DNA of 64,000 nucleotides. Source: Bactrocera neohumeralis (Eukaryota > Arthropoda > Insecta > Diptera > Tephritidae). A model generated the notes under the pieces. That model had not been told where the DNA came from and did not search any database. It saw only the letters and a list, made by a program, of their open reading frames with translations. A program made the position numbers and the translations under genes. Within the stretch, counting starts at the first letter, position 1. Every line of letters starts with the position of its first letter. The stretch is from the NCBI RefSeq assembly GCF_024586455.1, contig NC_065920.1, forward strand, positions 72,408,215 through 72,472,214, in the 5' to 3' direction. Positions 21,573 through 32,039 of this stretch are shown here, one piece after another.

Positions 21573-22107
21573 TACCCTGAACAGGGTATATTAAGTTTGT
21601 CACAAAGTTTGTAACACCCAGAAGGAATTATCGGAGACCCAATAAAGTATATATATAAATGATCAGTATGTCGAGCTGAGTCGATTTAGCCATGTCCGTC
21701 TGTCTGTCTGTCCGTCTGTCCGTCTGTCTGTATATATACGAACTAGTCCCTCAGTTTTTAAAATATCCTTTTGAAATTTTGCAAACGTCATTTTCTCTTC
21801 AAGAAGCTGCTCATTTGTCGGAACGGCCGTTATCGGGCCACTATAACATATAGCTGCCATACAAACTGAACGATCGGAATCAAATGCTTGTATGGAAAAC
21901 TTTCACATTTGACAAGATATATTCACGAAATTTGGTATATGTTATTTTTTAAGGCAACAATGTAATCTCTAAAAAACTTGTTTAGAACGGATTACTATAG
22001 CATATAGCTTCCATACAAACTGAACACATAGTTACTAACAGAAATGCACCTGTGAAGAGTATTTAGCTTCGGTGCAACCGAAGTTAACGTTTTTCTTGTT
22101 TTTAGCT
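21573..22107 (+). repeat. Fullest copy of the unclassified dispersed repeat
   Basis: It begins TATACCCTGAACAGGGTATA, followed by a CTGTCTGTCCGTCTGTC tract (21705-21735) and the CAAACGTCATTTTCTCTTCA block. Repeated units with TAGCTGCCATACAAACTGAA follow near 21850 and 22005 (period about 155 bp). It ends with GTTAACGTTTTTCTTGTTTT. There is no open frame of note. Both end sequences recur in the other copies, so they are real boundaries. I cannot assign a class: no TIR, no poly(A), no hairpin that I could verify. Confidence 0.8.
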
Positions 22108-22634
22108 CATTAAGGTTAGCCACTATACTCTATGTTGTAAGGATTGTGAATTTGTGTTATTAATAAAACGACATTCGAAAAGAACGGACTTGTTATTATA
22201 TAGCTTTAGGTGCACCTGAGTTATAGGCAAGTATCCAAGAACAACCCAATGTTTATGAAAATTATCGGGTCCACACTTAATTTATTACGATTGATTGAGA
22301 GAGAGAAAAATATATGTCCGCTCTAATTTGATACAATGAAAGAGCGGAAGACAAAAGCACATCTCTACGTTTTAAAGCAGTCCTTTTCTGGGAATCAAGC
22401 TCTAATAAGTCGAGAAATATCTACTTTCTCGACACATGACTCTTATTTGAGTTTATAAAAGTGCCATAAAGGCCTCTAAAAGAGTTGATTGGGCTTTTTT
22501 TGTGAAAGAAATTTACATTGAATGAAATATTACATATGTAATATCGCTCATTTTTTGCTGCAAGACCATGGCAGTATTTGTTCAAAAAAATCGATTTATA
22601 TTGAAAATCAAAGTAAAAGTTTTCAAATAGACTC
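22108..22634. other. Unassigned AT-rich DNA
   Basis: No frame or repeat recognised. Confidence 0.5.
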
Positions 22635-23400
22635 TAACCTTAAATACACAAAGTAAAACATTAATTGCTCATATTTCTCATTTTCAGACTTATTTAGTAG
22701 ACATCAAATATGACCAGCGAACACTATTCATATGAAGCTTATTTTTAGTACAAAAAACGACACTTTATATAACAGTCGCTTGTAATTTAATCAAAAATCA
22801 CGTTTTTGTAGCAAATTTTAAACAATGCCGCACAACAACTATAAAATTGAGCAATATAAAAATATATTTGAAAATTTTTTGTGAGTTACACACACACACA
22901 TACAAATATAAATCCACATCGATAATTATATTGACAAAATTAAAGTAACTACTGAAAGATTACGATTCCTCAAATACAAAAGAATACCACATTAATTGCT
23001 CGCAGTTTTTCATTTTCAAACTTATTTAGTAGAAAAAACGCATAAAATTTGCATGACCAGGTTCACTATTTAAATCACAGTTCTATTTTTAGTACAAAAA
23101 ACGCACACTTCATAGAATGGCAGTCGCTTGTAATTGCCATACATCAACAAGTAATCACCACATCGTTAAAATGTAGCAAATTTTAAACAATGCCACACAA
23201 CAACTATAAAATATTGCCAACAATATGTACAACAAAACCGCACAAATACCAAAACAAGCATTCATTTTGTATGCACACATACACATACACACATACAAAT
23301 ATAAATCCACAACAATAATTGTAAATTGCAATGTAATTATAAATGAACTACACTGATAAACGATTACGATCACAAAACTGACAAACTGCAAAAGAATTGC
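22635..23400. repeat. Old tandem duplication in apparently non-transposon DNA
   Basis: Two successive units share ordered blocks: CATTAATTGCTC, ACTTATTTAGTAG, TTTTTAGTACAAAAAACG, CAGTCGCTTGTAATT, GCAAATTTTAAACAATGCC, ACAACAACTATAAAAT and TACAAATATAAATCCAC. The block offsets are 335 to 393 bases because unit two has small insertions. Unit one is about 22635-22966, unit two about 22967-23400. No transposon ends flank them. Confidence 0.8.
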
Positions 23401-24809
23401 GACTACCGAACAACAACAACTACAATGCGGCCACACATAATTACCGTTAAACAAATAAGCTCGTAAAAGCATGCACATAACAAGGGGGAAGCAAGAGCAT
23501 AGGAAGCTAACAAAGCAGACAGGCAAACTACTGTTTTACTGGCTGGCGATCATTGTCAGCAAGAGTGATTAGTGTGCTGCAGATTTGGAGGAGGAGAATT
23601 TGGTAGCTCGAAAAGAGGAAGCGCTCCTAATGAAGTTGAATGGAAAACAAAATGAACTTAGAATTTCGGAATATAGTGAGGCGGCTTATATGCTTACTAA
23701 TCTACGGGTGAGGGTTGTACATATATGTGAAATAAGTTTATGTGAGCGAAGTTGTAAGCGGAGATTCTACATATTCTCACAGAGGAGAAGTGACCGCTAA
23801 ACTGCATATTTTACTTTGTTCTTTTGTAGCGGCATAAACTAGAAGTCATTAATTTTTGGTAATGAAGGAGGAAGGGGAAGTCGTAGATGAGCACTGTTTG
23901 CAACTGGCTGAGAACAAGAATGTACATATGTTTACAGTTAGTAATTAGATTTGAATATTTAGTTAAACGAAAGAAATTAAGGGTACTCAAAGAGATACTT
24001 GGGAGTTTAAAACACTTCAAACTGTTTTTAATCCATATTGGATACAAGCAAAATTGATTCATACTGCAAGTCAGCAAAAGTGGTTCAATTACTAAGCAGG
24101 GGAAATGGGAAACCTAGAAACCTCCCGCCTCCGATTTCTTTTATCTCAACTCAGGGCTTTCGACACTTAGTAAGACAAGACCTCAAGATCTATATTATAC
24201 TACTCACTAAATGAATGTTTTTCACCTAACTCAAACTCGGTTCTGATTAATTTACAATATTTAAAAGTTTTTATGTACCATGATCAAATTTGACCCGGAC
24301 TGATAAAACACATAATCCAATTTTCTACACACTTCTTATGAGATTCGGCGGAGATGGCTTTCCGTGCCTCCAGTGAATTTTGGTTTTTTCAGTTTCGAGT
24401 CATTTTTGGACTGGCATTCGCTAGAATGTTGGACAATTTCAACATCATATTTATAAAAAGGTGTAATGGGGTATTTAAATGAGTTAATTTGAGTTAATGA
24501 TTAATTTAATGCTTTTGGATAAGCAGTTACAATCGTAGAGCTGAAACCAATTCCTACACTTGCGTCCTCGTCGCGCACCCAGGAAACGTGAGTAACTCTT
24601 GTGTAAGATGCGGAAGCCACCCCAAGTGCAGCCTGGGGTCACCGCACAAAGAGGCGCAGCTTCGGAAGAGCTGAAGTTCAAAAGTTCGCTGAAGTCTAAT
24701 TGCAGCGTCTGTTCATCAGAGGTGCGGCTGCGAGCGAGCGTCAGTCTTGAAACAAGTGGTTCGCTAAATACATAAATGTATATGAAATACTAGATACTAG
24801 TCGCCTAGA
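23401..24809. other. Unassigned DNA, GC-richer patch before an RTE copy
   Basis: Mostly AT-rich without signal. A GC-richer patch at 24530-24730 (GCACCCAGGAAACGTGAGTA, CAAGTGCAGCCTGGGGTCAC) may be leader sequence of the RTE copy that follows, but the leader of the copy at 3 kb does not match it. Confidence 0.4.
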
Positions 24810-26535
24810 GAGGTTGTGCGCTGGGTTTGGAATCTGCCATATAGAACCCACTGCCAATGAAAAAGAAACAACAGCCTCGGATGAAAGAAACCACTTTTGA
24901 TGACGACCACAGCAAAGGTAATAAAGACTATTATTTAAAGGCATTCACTTGGAATCTTCGGTCCCTAAATTGCGAAGGTGCCGATGCCCAGCTGGTTGAT
25001 GTTTTCGTAAATGTAACGGCTGGCGTCATCGCCGTCCAAGAAATGCGATGGACGGGTTAAGGACAGAGATGAGTAGGTCTCTCTGTGGCTTATTACAGCG
25101 GCCATATAAAGGATCGCAAATTGGGTATGGGAGAAAGACTTAATCGTCGAGTCCAGGAATTAACTTCGGTGGATAATTATCTAGTCAAAATCCGCATCAG
25201 TACAAAATTTTTCAACATAATACTGAAGAAGAATATAACTAAAGCTGCCTTTTGTTGTACTTGACAAATTATACCGCCAGGGTAGGCAAAGAAGGCATGC
25301 TTGGTACAACAGTATTAAAATTCAGTCTCCATAGCGAAACCTCTCCAAATGAGTTGAGGCTAATCGACTTCGCAGGGGCCCGAAATATGGTTGTCTGTAG
25401 TACTAGATTCCAGTACAAGAAAATTCATCAAGCTACTTGGCTGCCTCCGGATCGAAGAGTTCGTAACCAATAGATCATGTTGTGATAGATAAACGACACG
25501 ATACAAATGTCTTTGACGAGCGTACGTACCCACTCGGAGCACTATCTTGTTGTACCGAAGGCGCAACCGCCTCTGTATAGTAAAGCGTGCCCGCCAACAA
25601 ACACAGGGAAGATACGACGTCGAGAAGCTGCTATCACAACCGACAGCGAAACGGTTTTCTACTTGGCTTGCACACCTGCTCTCTGAAAGCACTAATAGAC
25701 AACTCGGTATATAAGAGCTGTGGGACGGCATTTCAAGCCTTTTACGTACAACTGAAAGTGATTGGTTTTCGTAAAGGTCGAAATAACGCTGGTACGATTA
25801 GGACTGTCGCGTCGCAGTGGCATGGGATAGATAACGAAAAAAGGAAAGGGAGACGCATATGCAGACAAAAAAAGAAAGAGGCCGAAATGCGTAAGTTTGA
25901 AGAGCTTGAAAAGCGGGCCTACAAGAGTAATGCTCAGCAAATCGACAAAAACAGCGAAGCATACTTTTGTAGGACCCGAAGTGGTGATCTAGTGGCTGAT
26001 GTTCAGAATATACTGAAGGAGGAACTGAGCAACGCTTCACCAATTACTCGCCTGAAGACCTTATCAGTGTGGCTTTAGACCTGGAAACCCTACAATCGAC
26101 CATATTTTCACCGTCTTGAAAAAGGCCCGTGAAAGGTCGACACACACCACTTCTTCGTCGATTTTACAACCTCCGATAGCACGAAAAGCAACTGCCTCTA
26201 TGCCGCTATGTCTGAACTTAGTATCCCAGCAAAGCTGATACGGCTGTGTAAACTGACGTTGAGCAATACCAAAAGCTCCGTCAGGATCGGGAAAGACCTC
26301 TCCCAGCTGTTCGATACCACACGAAGTTTCAGACAAGGCAATTCCTTTTTCTGTGACTTCTTCAATCTATTTTTGGAGAAAAAAATACGATCTGCAGAGC
26401 TAAATAGAGAACATATTATGATCTTAAACGCGCCAGTTGGTTAGTTCTCCATCCTCAAAACTGGATAAGCAAGCGTATAGGCTGGTTGTGAACGAGGACA
26501 AGACGAAATATCTCCTTGTGTTCGCAAATTATAAA
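24810..26535 (+). pseudogene. RTE-type LINE, degenerate 3'-truncated copy
   Basis: Collinear with the element at 3-6.4 kb but broken. It keeps the normal protein start (ATG at 24857, MKKKQQPRMKET), which is lost in the other copy. [17 protein letters not shown] and a stop (25060) follow. Later, ARVGKEGMLGTT and [17 protein letters not shown] (25262-25420) preserve the endonuclease core, where GDFN has become CTTGACAAATTAT, with the first Asp lost. RT pieces follow: [16 protein letters not shown] near 26060-26105, [20 protein letters not shown] near 26235-26290, and NEDKTKYLL near 26495-26520. The central block is deleted near 26030-26050, the YADD region is missing, and everything after about 26535 is gone. 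No (AAG)n tail. Useful mainly as a witness for the native 5' end. Confidence 0.85.
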
Positions 26536-27500
26536 ATTTATCAAATAACAAAAAATTACCGTAAATTAATTAAACTTCAATTTCCGAAAAAAAATATTTT
26601 TTTACTACACATCTCTACCTCATGACACACAGGCAGCATCTATCAATGCATAAAACACACTCCGCACTATCACTAACTCACGCTTACATCGTTACAATGT
26701 TTATCTTCACATTGTAAATATTATTTTACTCGATTATTGCCAAAATTTTACAGACAGTTTTGACAATTGTTTACATAGATTACATTATTGTTGTTGGAAG
26801 TTTTAACTGCACACTGCTTTGTTGCTGTTTGTCATTGCAGCACTGACCGTTAATATTCGCTTTGTTATTGTTTTGCTTTAAATTAACTTTCGGCTCGCAG
26901 TCAGCACACTGAGGTGTATATAGAATTTATGAGCTGATGTGGCCAGGAGCTTCATCCGCTTTTTTCGGCGTAACTGTTTATTTGTTTTCGTAAATTTTAA
27001 AATAAACACAGATTATCTTTAATGCAGTAGGGATTTGTTAACACACCAAAAAAGCAAAAGCTGCAGCTAAAACAATATTGAATGTAAGTTATAATAACTG
27101 ATAAATATTGCATGAAATGGTCGAAATAAATATGAGTGGCTGACATGAATGCAAACTTATGTATGTACCATTGTAAGCATGTCGTTGCATGATTAAATGC
27201 TTCGGCGATTAAAAGCTAATTCACACACCTTACTAGTGACATACAGATTAACAATATGTAGCATATTTTGGGGCGCTTCTACTAGCAAAAAATATATATT
27301 TATGTGCCAACTGTTTTGAATGTGAATCCATACTTTAACCATGTGGAATGTTCACTGCGTAGTCGATTGTTGGATTTCAGCTGGTACAGCATTCAATCAT
27401 CTCCTTTTGCATAAAAATGGAAACAAAAAGGACCTGGAAATTATAAATAAAACGTGTCGATGCGATGGTGCATTATCATTGTGTAAAATCCATGAATTGT
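26536..27500. other. Unassigned, probably unique DNA
   Basis: AT-rich, with no transposon text. A 74-codon plus-strand frame at 27341-27565 overlaps the antisense of the next mariner and is not supported. Confidence 0.5.
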
Positions 27501-27504
27501 TCTT

Positions 27505-28175
27505 TCAAAATTCCGGCCGTTTTCGACGGATGTTCTCACGCAAACACCTCAATACGGCCAAATAGAACCCTTTATTGACCGTCTGTCCCTTCGGAAAAAA
27601 TTCATGTTGCACTAAGCCATCCTTGATTTTTGAGCGGCTTTTGTTTTTTTTTTTTATTTTTTTTTTTTTATTTTTTTTTTGTTTTTTTTTATATTTTTTT
27701 TTTGGCTTCGGCTCGTTTTTTCCTTCCATACCTTGATTGTTCACTAGTTTGCATATGTATTAATCTCATAAACCCATGTCCCGTCGTCATATATAACGTA
27801 CTCCATGAATGTGCAATCGGAATTCGCACGATCAAGCATGTCGAAAGACATCTGTTTACGGTACTCTTTTGAAAAAAAAAGTTGTTGGGACGATTAGAGC
27901 AAGAACGCGTTTCATGCCCAAAATATTCATCAAACGCATTCGAACGGACTCGCGAGAGATGCCGAGCTCTCTGTTCATCTCTCTAATACTTGCCTCATGA
28001 TTTTCAAACACAATATCATTTTTGTTTTAATATTTTCATCAGTTGAAGAGGTTGAAAAGCGTCTAGATCTCTTGATCATAAGTATTTGAAAGTTTTGCAG
28101 CTCCCGTAGGCTTGTGTTTTTGATAAAACTCCATCGCCGTAAGCCTTTTTCAACACTCTCAACGATTCCGCACAC
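27505..28175 (-). pseudogene. Mariner transposase relic with A-rich expansion
   Basis: On the minus strand the text runs from VEKGLRRWSF and FSTSSTDENIK (28050-28150), through ISRESVRMRLMNILGMKR-like text (27900-27960), to DGLVQHEFFPKGQTVNKGFY and LRENIRRKRPEF (27505-27620). This is the N-terminal and central part of a mariner transposase close to the copy at 57.5 kb. Between the two domains the minus strand has an extended A-rich tract (27640-27710) that in frame encodes a Lys/Asn run of about 30 codons. The other copy has a short Lys/Pro/Asn link there. The catalytic HDN and YSPDLAP blocks are missing (3' truncation). Stops lie near 27780-27830. Confidence 0.75.
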
Positions 28176-28308
28176 GGAAATTGGTTAGAAACACAAAATT
28201 TGAAACAAATTCCTTATTCGATTGTGCATTACTAAGGTTGACCGACTTAAGCAGCTGCTGTCAACAAACTTGTTTGACAGATTGCGCTCATATTTGGCAT
28301 AGTAATTA

Positions 28309-29498
28309 CAGTGGTGGATTCACAGGGGTTCAATGTCTTCCCATGTTTCTCTTGGCGTACTTGCAACTCAGCCAACTTTAAGAAATTGGAAGGAACAAAA
28401 TGCGTTTTAGAATTTCACGCCCAAAATGCCAATCATAAGAATGCAATGGCTGTAGGAAAATACTTTCTGAAGAACTAACACAATCCTTAATGTGCATCAT
28501 CTTCTTTGCTTCATCTTCTTGACGAAAACTATGCTTCTGGAAAACAAGAAAATAGAAAAAGACTTATCCCTGGTATCCAATACCGCATTGGAAAAAATAC
28601 TTGGCAAACAACTTATCCAGTTATGTGAAACAAGATGGGTTCAACGGCACGATGCAGTTATCCAATTTGTCACAAATAAAAAATATTAACTAGAAAAATA
28701 AGGAAACAGCGGGAAAAGCAGCGATACTTATCGCACCCGTGTGCAAATTTCAATTTATAATTGGATTTTTTTGCCTATGTGATATTCTACCTCTAACTCA
28801 TTCACTCAGTGTGATTTTTCAGAAAGAAACAATCAATCTGGCGAAGGCATCAAATATGATAGATACGCTGCTTGCAATGTTCCGAAAACGAAGACAAAAA
28901 GTTGAGGAACATGTTTGATCCATACATTCAGAAACGAAAAAAATAGCGGCAGAACTAAAAGTTGACGAAGAAAAACTAGGAATCTGCGGTCGAGAAATAG
29001 CACGCGAAAATTGCTTCGTAAGAACATGCGAAGGATACAATAGGGTCTCAGTGTACATTCCTCTGTTGAATACCATCGGTAAAGATTTAAAGACACGCTT
29101 TTCTAGAGAAGTATTAGATGGATTTCAACTGAGTTTGCGGCTTCCAGAAAAAGTATGTGCTTTGAAAACCAAATAAATGGAAAGTCTTATTGACTGCCTG
29201 ATGGGTAGATTCAAAGACCTTTTGGATAATGACAACGTCATCAACGTTTGAAGCTCAAAGGTGCACTTGATCACTAACAGTGGCATTAGGGGCAGGAGCA
29301 AAAGTCAAAAGACAACAAGTTACCGACTATTGCATTGGAAACCAACCAATGACCAATAGCCCATATTTCATAGTTTTCACACAGTTTTTCCGCCATGATA
29401 TTAAGCTGTATAAAGACTACAACATTTAATATAATAATCTTCATGCTTCAAGTAAATGTTTATTTCCTCCCCAAAAACTATTTTTGGATCCGCCCTTG
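28309..29498 (+). mobile_element. hAT element relic with terminal repeats
   Basis: The left end CAGTGGTGGATTCACAGGGG and the right end (complement CAAGGGCGGATCCAAAAAT) match as diverged hAT-type inverted repeats (CARKGGYGGATYCA). GTAATTA flanks both ends (28302-28308 and 29499-29505), consistent with most of an 8-bp target duplication. At 1.19 kb it is much shorter than an autonomous hAT element. The coding relic inside runs in the plus direction. Confidence 0.75.
28380..29340 (+). pseudogene. hAT transposase relic
   Basis: The text runs KLEGTKCVLEFHAQNANHKNA-like near 28385-28445 (end of a TTF-type zinc-finger region), then LIQLCETRWVQRHDAVIQF (28615-28670), the typical hAT TRW-RHDA block. 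After a deletion come NLAKASNMIDTLLAMFRKRR (28833-28900) and NRVSVYIPLLNTIGKDLKTR (29040-29100), then FSREVLDGFQLSLRLPEKV and ESLIDCLMGRFKDLLDND. Frameshifts and stops (for example TAA at 29174) break it. The last stretch is nearly word-for-word the same as the minus-strand relic at 20.4-20.7 kb, so the two derive from one family. The C-terminal hAT dimerisation domain is absent. Confidence 0.75.
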
Positions 29499-29554
29499 GT
29501 AATTAAGGACAGGCCTACTAACTGAGCGAAATACATTTTTTTGAAATATCATCA

Positions 29555-29612
29555 ACCCGGCGTATTCAACTGCAATTTCCGGGTGTTTTTTGTCACAGTA
29601 CATATAAGCTTC
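29555..29612 (+). repeat. Solo mariner terminal repeat
   Basis: GCAATTTCCGGGTGTTTTTT followed by GTCAC here is the reverse complement of GTGACAAAAAAGCACCCGGAA at the start of the mariner at 57488. It is therefore the 3' end of a second, otherwise unrecognisable member of that family. Confidence 0.7.
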
Positions 29613-31500
29613 TAGCTAATAATTTGACTTTTGTGGCGCGTGGAGACAAATTTTATTAGGCGTGAATCCCTTTTATTTGTCATTATCTCAAATATTGCCT
29701 AAACCCTGCGATAAAAAAGCACCATCTAGCGGAGTATTTTTATGCAGTTGCCTTTTCTTTGCTAATATGTACATTACAAAAATATGAGCCAAAGTGGGAT
29801 GAAGTACAATTTCGTGACTCCAATGGCTAAAGCGTAAATTTACAGCCACCAATTTTCGCTCCAACTAGAACTTGATTAATTAAAGTACGCTCATAAATTC
29901 GACTATGGAAAGTGAAACTATATTCCTAACTGTCACAGAAAAATAATTTAGTCTGCACATTTTGAAATATACAAGCCAGTGACCGCATTTTCTTCAGACC
30001 TACCAAGGTGATAATGGACAAATTACAAGCAGGAAAGTTTCGCTACAGTAACATTTTAAGGCAATTACATTTGGTGCTGGGTATATACACATATATATAG
30101 AATGTATGTGTATACATATATGAGTATGTATGTGTGGATGCAAATGTGCTGGAGCATAATTTTTAAGCCGCACAGTATTATTTTGGCATGCAACGCCTTG
30201 GACCGTCAGTGGTAATTCTACAAAAATACATAACGCATAAAATATTTGCCTAATTCCGGTTTTTGTTGCAAAGGCACAAAAATATATACATACATATTTG
30301 TGTGTGCGAGTGTATGCGTGTGAGCCTTTATACTGCTTAGTGTTAGTTAGTGTAGATGGGTGTGTAAGACAGGGCTCAGCAAGCGTAAGGCAACTGTCGC
30401 AAAGCAACACGCTAACAGGAACAAAGTAGCCTGAGTTAGTGTAAATATGTATATATGTATGTATATATGTATATACTTGTGTGCGTGCGCTGGCTTGCGC
30501 TTGCTTTTGTGCATTTCACATGCATTTGCCCTCGAGATAAATCACATGAATTTATTATGATGACGGTATAAATCTCACAGCAAATGCGCAAAAGCAGGCA
30601 GCAAAGCACCAAAAAAAAAAAACGTCCGAAAGCAACAACAACCAAAGCTGCCTGCAAAATGGGATATGAAAAATGAATGCGAAGCGGCGTGCACATAAGG
30701 CCCGAACGCAGGGCAACGAAGGAAGAAACAAATGCGACAATGTGCCATGAGAACTAATCTTAGGAGTGCGCAGCGAGCGAGAATTGCAAAGCAAATATCT
30801 GGCATGACTTCACATGGCGTTGCTGCGTTCAGCGTATAGCCCGCCCCTGTGGATAGGTAACGAAAAAGTGCATACGGGAGCGTTTGCTTAGCTCTTAGCG
30901 TGTGCGTTGCTAAGTGAACTGGGAAGCGCTTTGAAAACAAAAGCGGCACAAACAAAAAAAAAATCATGGAAAATAATTCGCCAAACAAGCCTGTTGTCAA
31001 CTCCTACGCCGGAAATTCGCACTGCCGCCATGCCATTTGAGTGCGTTAGTTGCGCGCCAGTGCGCCAAAGTGTATGCATTAACCGGGTGACTCGCTTAGG
31101 TACACACATTTGCTCGCAATTGTGCGTAACGCACTCATAACTGCAGGCATATACTGTTCACCCTTCTACTCTTCGCATAAAAGTGTGGCCGTTGTTTGCA
31201 CGCTTCCGTTCCATTGTATATTTTGTGGCATGAAATAGTTGTGGGTTTTAGCCTGAATGTAGGCAAGGCCTAGCAGTTGGTCAGCTGTATTTTCTGACCG
31301 TAATTTCTGCTGGCAAAAAGTGGTGTCATTTTATTGGAAAAAGCTGGAGGGGCAAAAAAGCTGCATTAGCATTTTTTTATTAAAAATTCTAATTATAAAA
31401 TTAAGAGTCGACAGTAATTTAAAAATGAATAAAAACTTATTCGTTATCATTTTTATGTTGCTACAGAGTTTATAGTTTTGTTAACCTAACGGTTGTACGT
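29613..31500. other. Unassigned, probably unique DNA with microsatellites
   Basis: TATA/CATA and TGTG runs occur at 30080-30140, 30285-30325 and 30445-30500. The region 30600-31100 is GC-richer and open on several frames of both strands (for example 30575-31000 minus, 141 codons), but none has a motif or consistent codon use, so I regard them as chance. Confidence 0.5.
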
Positions 31501-31509
31501 ATCACATAA

Positions 31510-31965
31510 AACTAAACGAAATAGATATATAAAAGATCAGGCTGACGAGACGAGTTGAAATTCGGGTGGCTGTCTGTCCGTTCGTTCATGCAGTTCATAA
31601 CTTGAGTACAAATTTAGGATGTCTTAGTGAAACTTGGTATACACGTTCCTTGGCAAAACAAAAATAAGGGTACGTAGATGGGCATAATCGAACCATTGCC
31701 ACGCCCACAAATCACCATTATATATAACAACGTAGCGTAAATATTATATGAACTCTTAACGACGCTGTCAAAATGGATGAAATCGAATGATAACTTCTTC
31801 CACTTCCCATATAACGGTACTGTTAGAAATTACTAAAAAAATAAAACTCTGGTGTTTTTACCTCCAATCCGACAGTGGCACCGCCCACTCTTAGGTGAAA
31901 TCATATATCTCGGACCCGCCCAATCGTTTTCAACAATATTTGGTGCCGAAGCCAACTACTGCCAC
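31510..31965 (+). repeat. Second dispersed repeat type (single copy here)
   Basis: GGTGGCTGTCTGTCCGTTCG, TCATAACTTGAGTACAAATT, GAAACTTGGTATACACGTTC and ACCATTGCCACGCCCACAAA form a series I associate with dispersed non-coding repeats in flies. It is different in text from the family at 21.6 kb. There is only one copy in the window, so the boundaries are approximate and the identification rests on memory. Confidence 0.45.
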
Positions 31966-32039
31966 TACTACATTAAACGATGAGTCATAAAAATACATTC
32001 GGAGAGAAAGCTTCCACCTGAACTACAGGTTCAATCGAT

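Noticed and set aside
21700..21735. CTGTCTGTCCGTCTGTC tract as a stand-alone microsatellite
   Set aside because: It recurs at the same place in other copies of the dispersed repeat, so it is part of that element.
23155..23526. 123-codon minus-strand frame with many Cys and Val, looking like a membrane protein
   Set aside because: It lies across the second unit of a non-coding tandem duplication and a CA repeat, and the first unit does not keep the frame.
24180..24440. Possible further minus-strand transposase C-terminus (text like SLEARKAISAESHKKCVENW)
   Set aside because: Only one short block is suggestive, without a second ordered motif, so I did not call it.
30575..31000. 141-codon minus-strand frame rich in Phe, Leu and Cys
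   Set aside because: Composition follows T-runs on that strand. Two other frames over the same DNA are also open, and no motif is visible.
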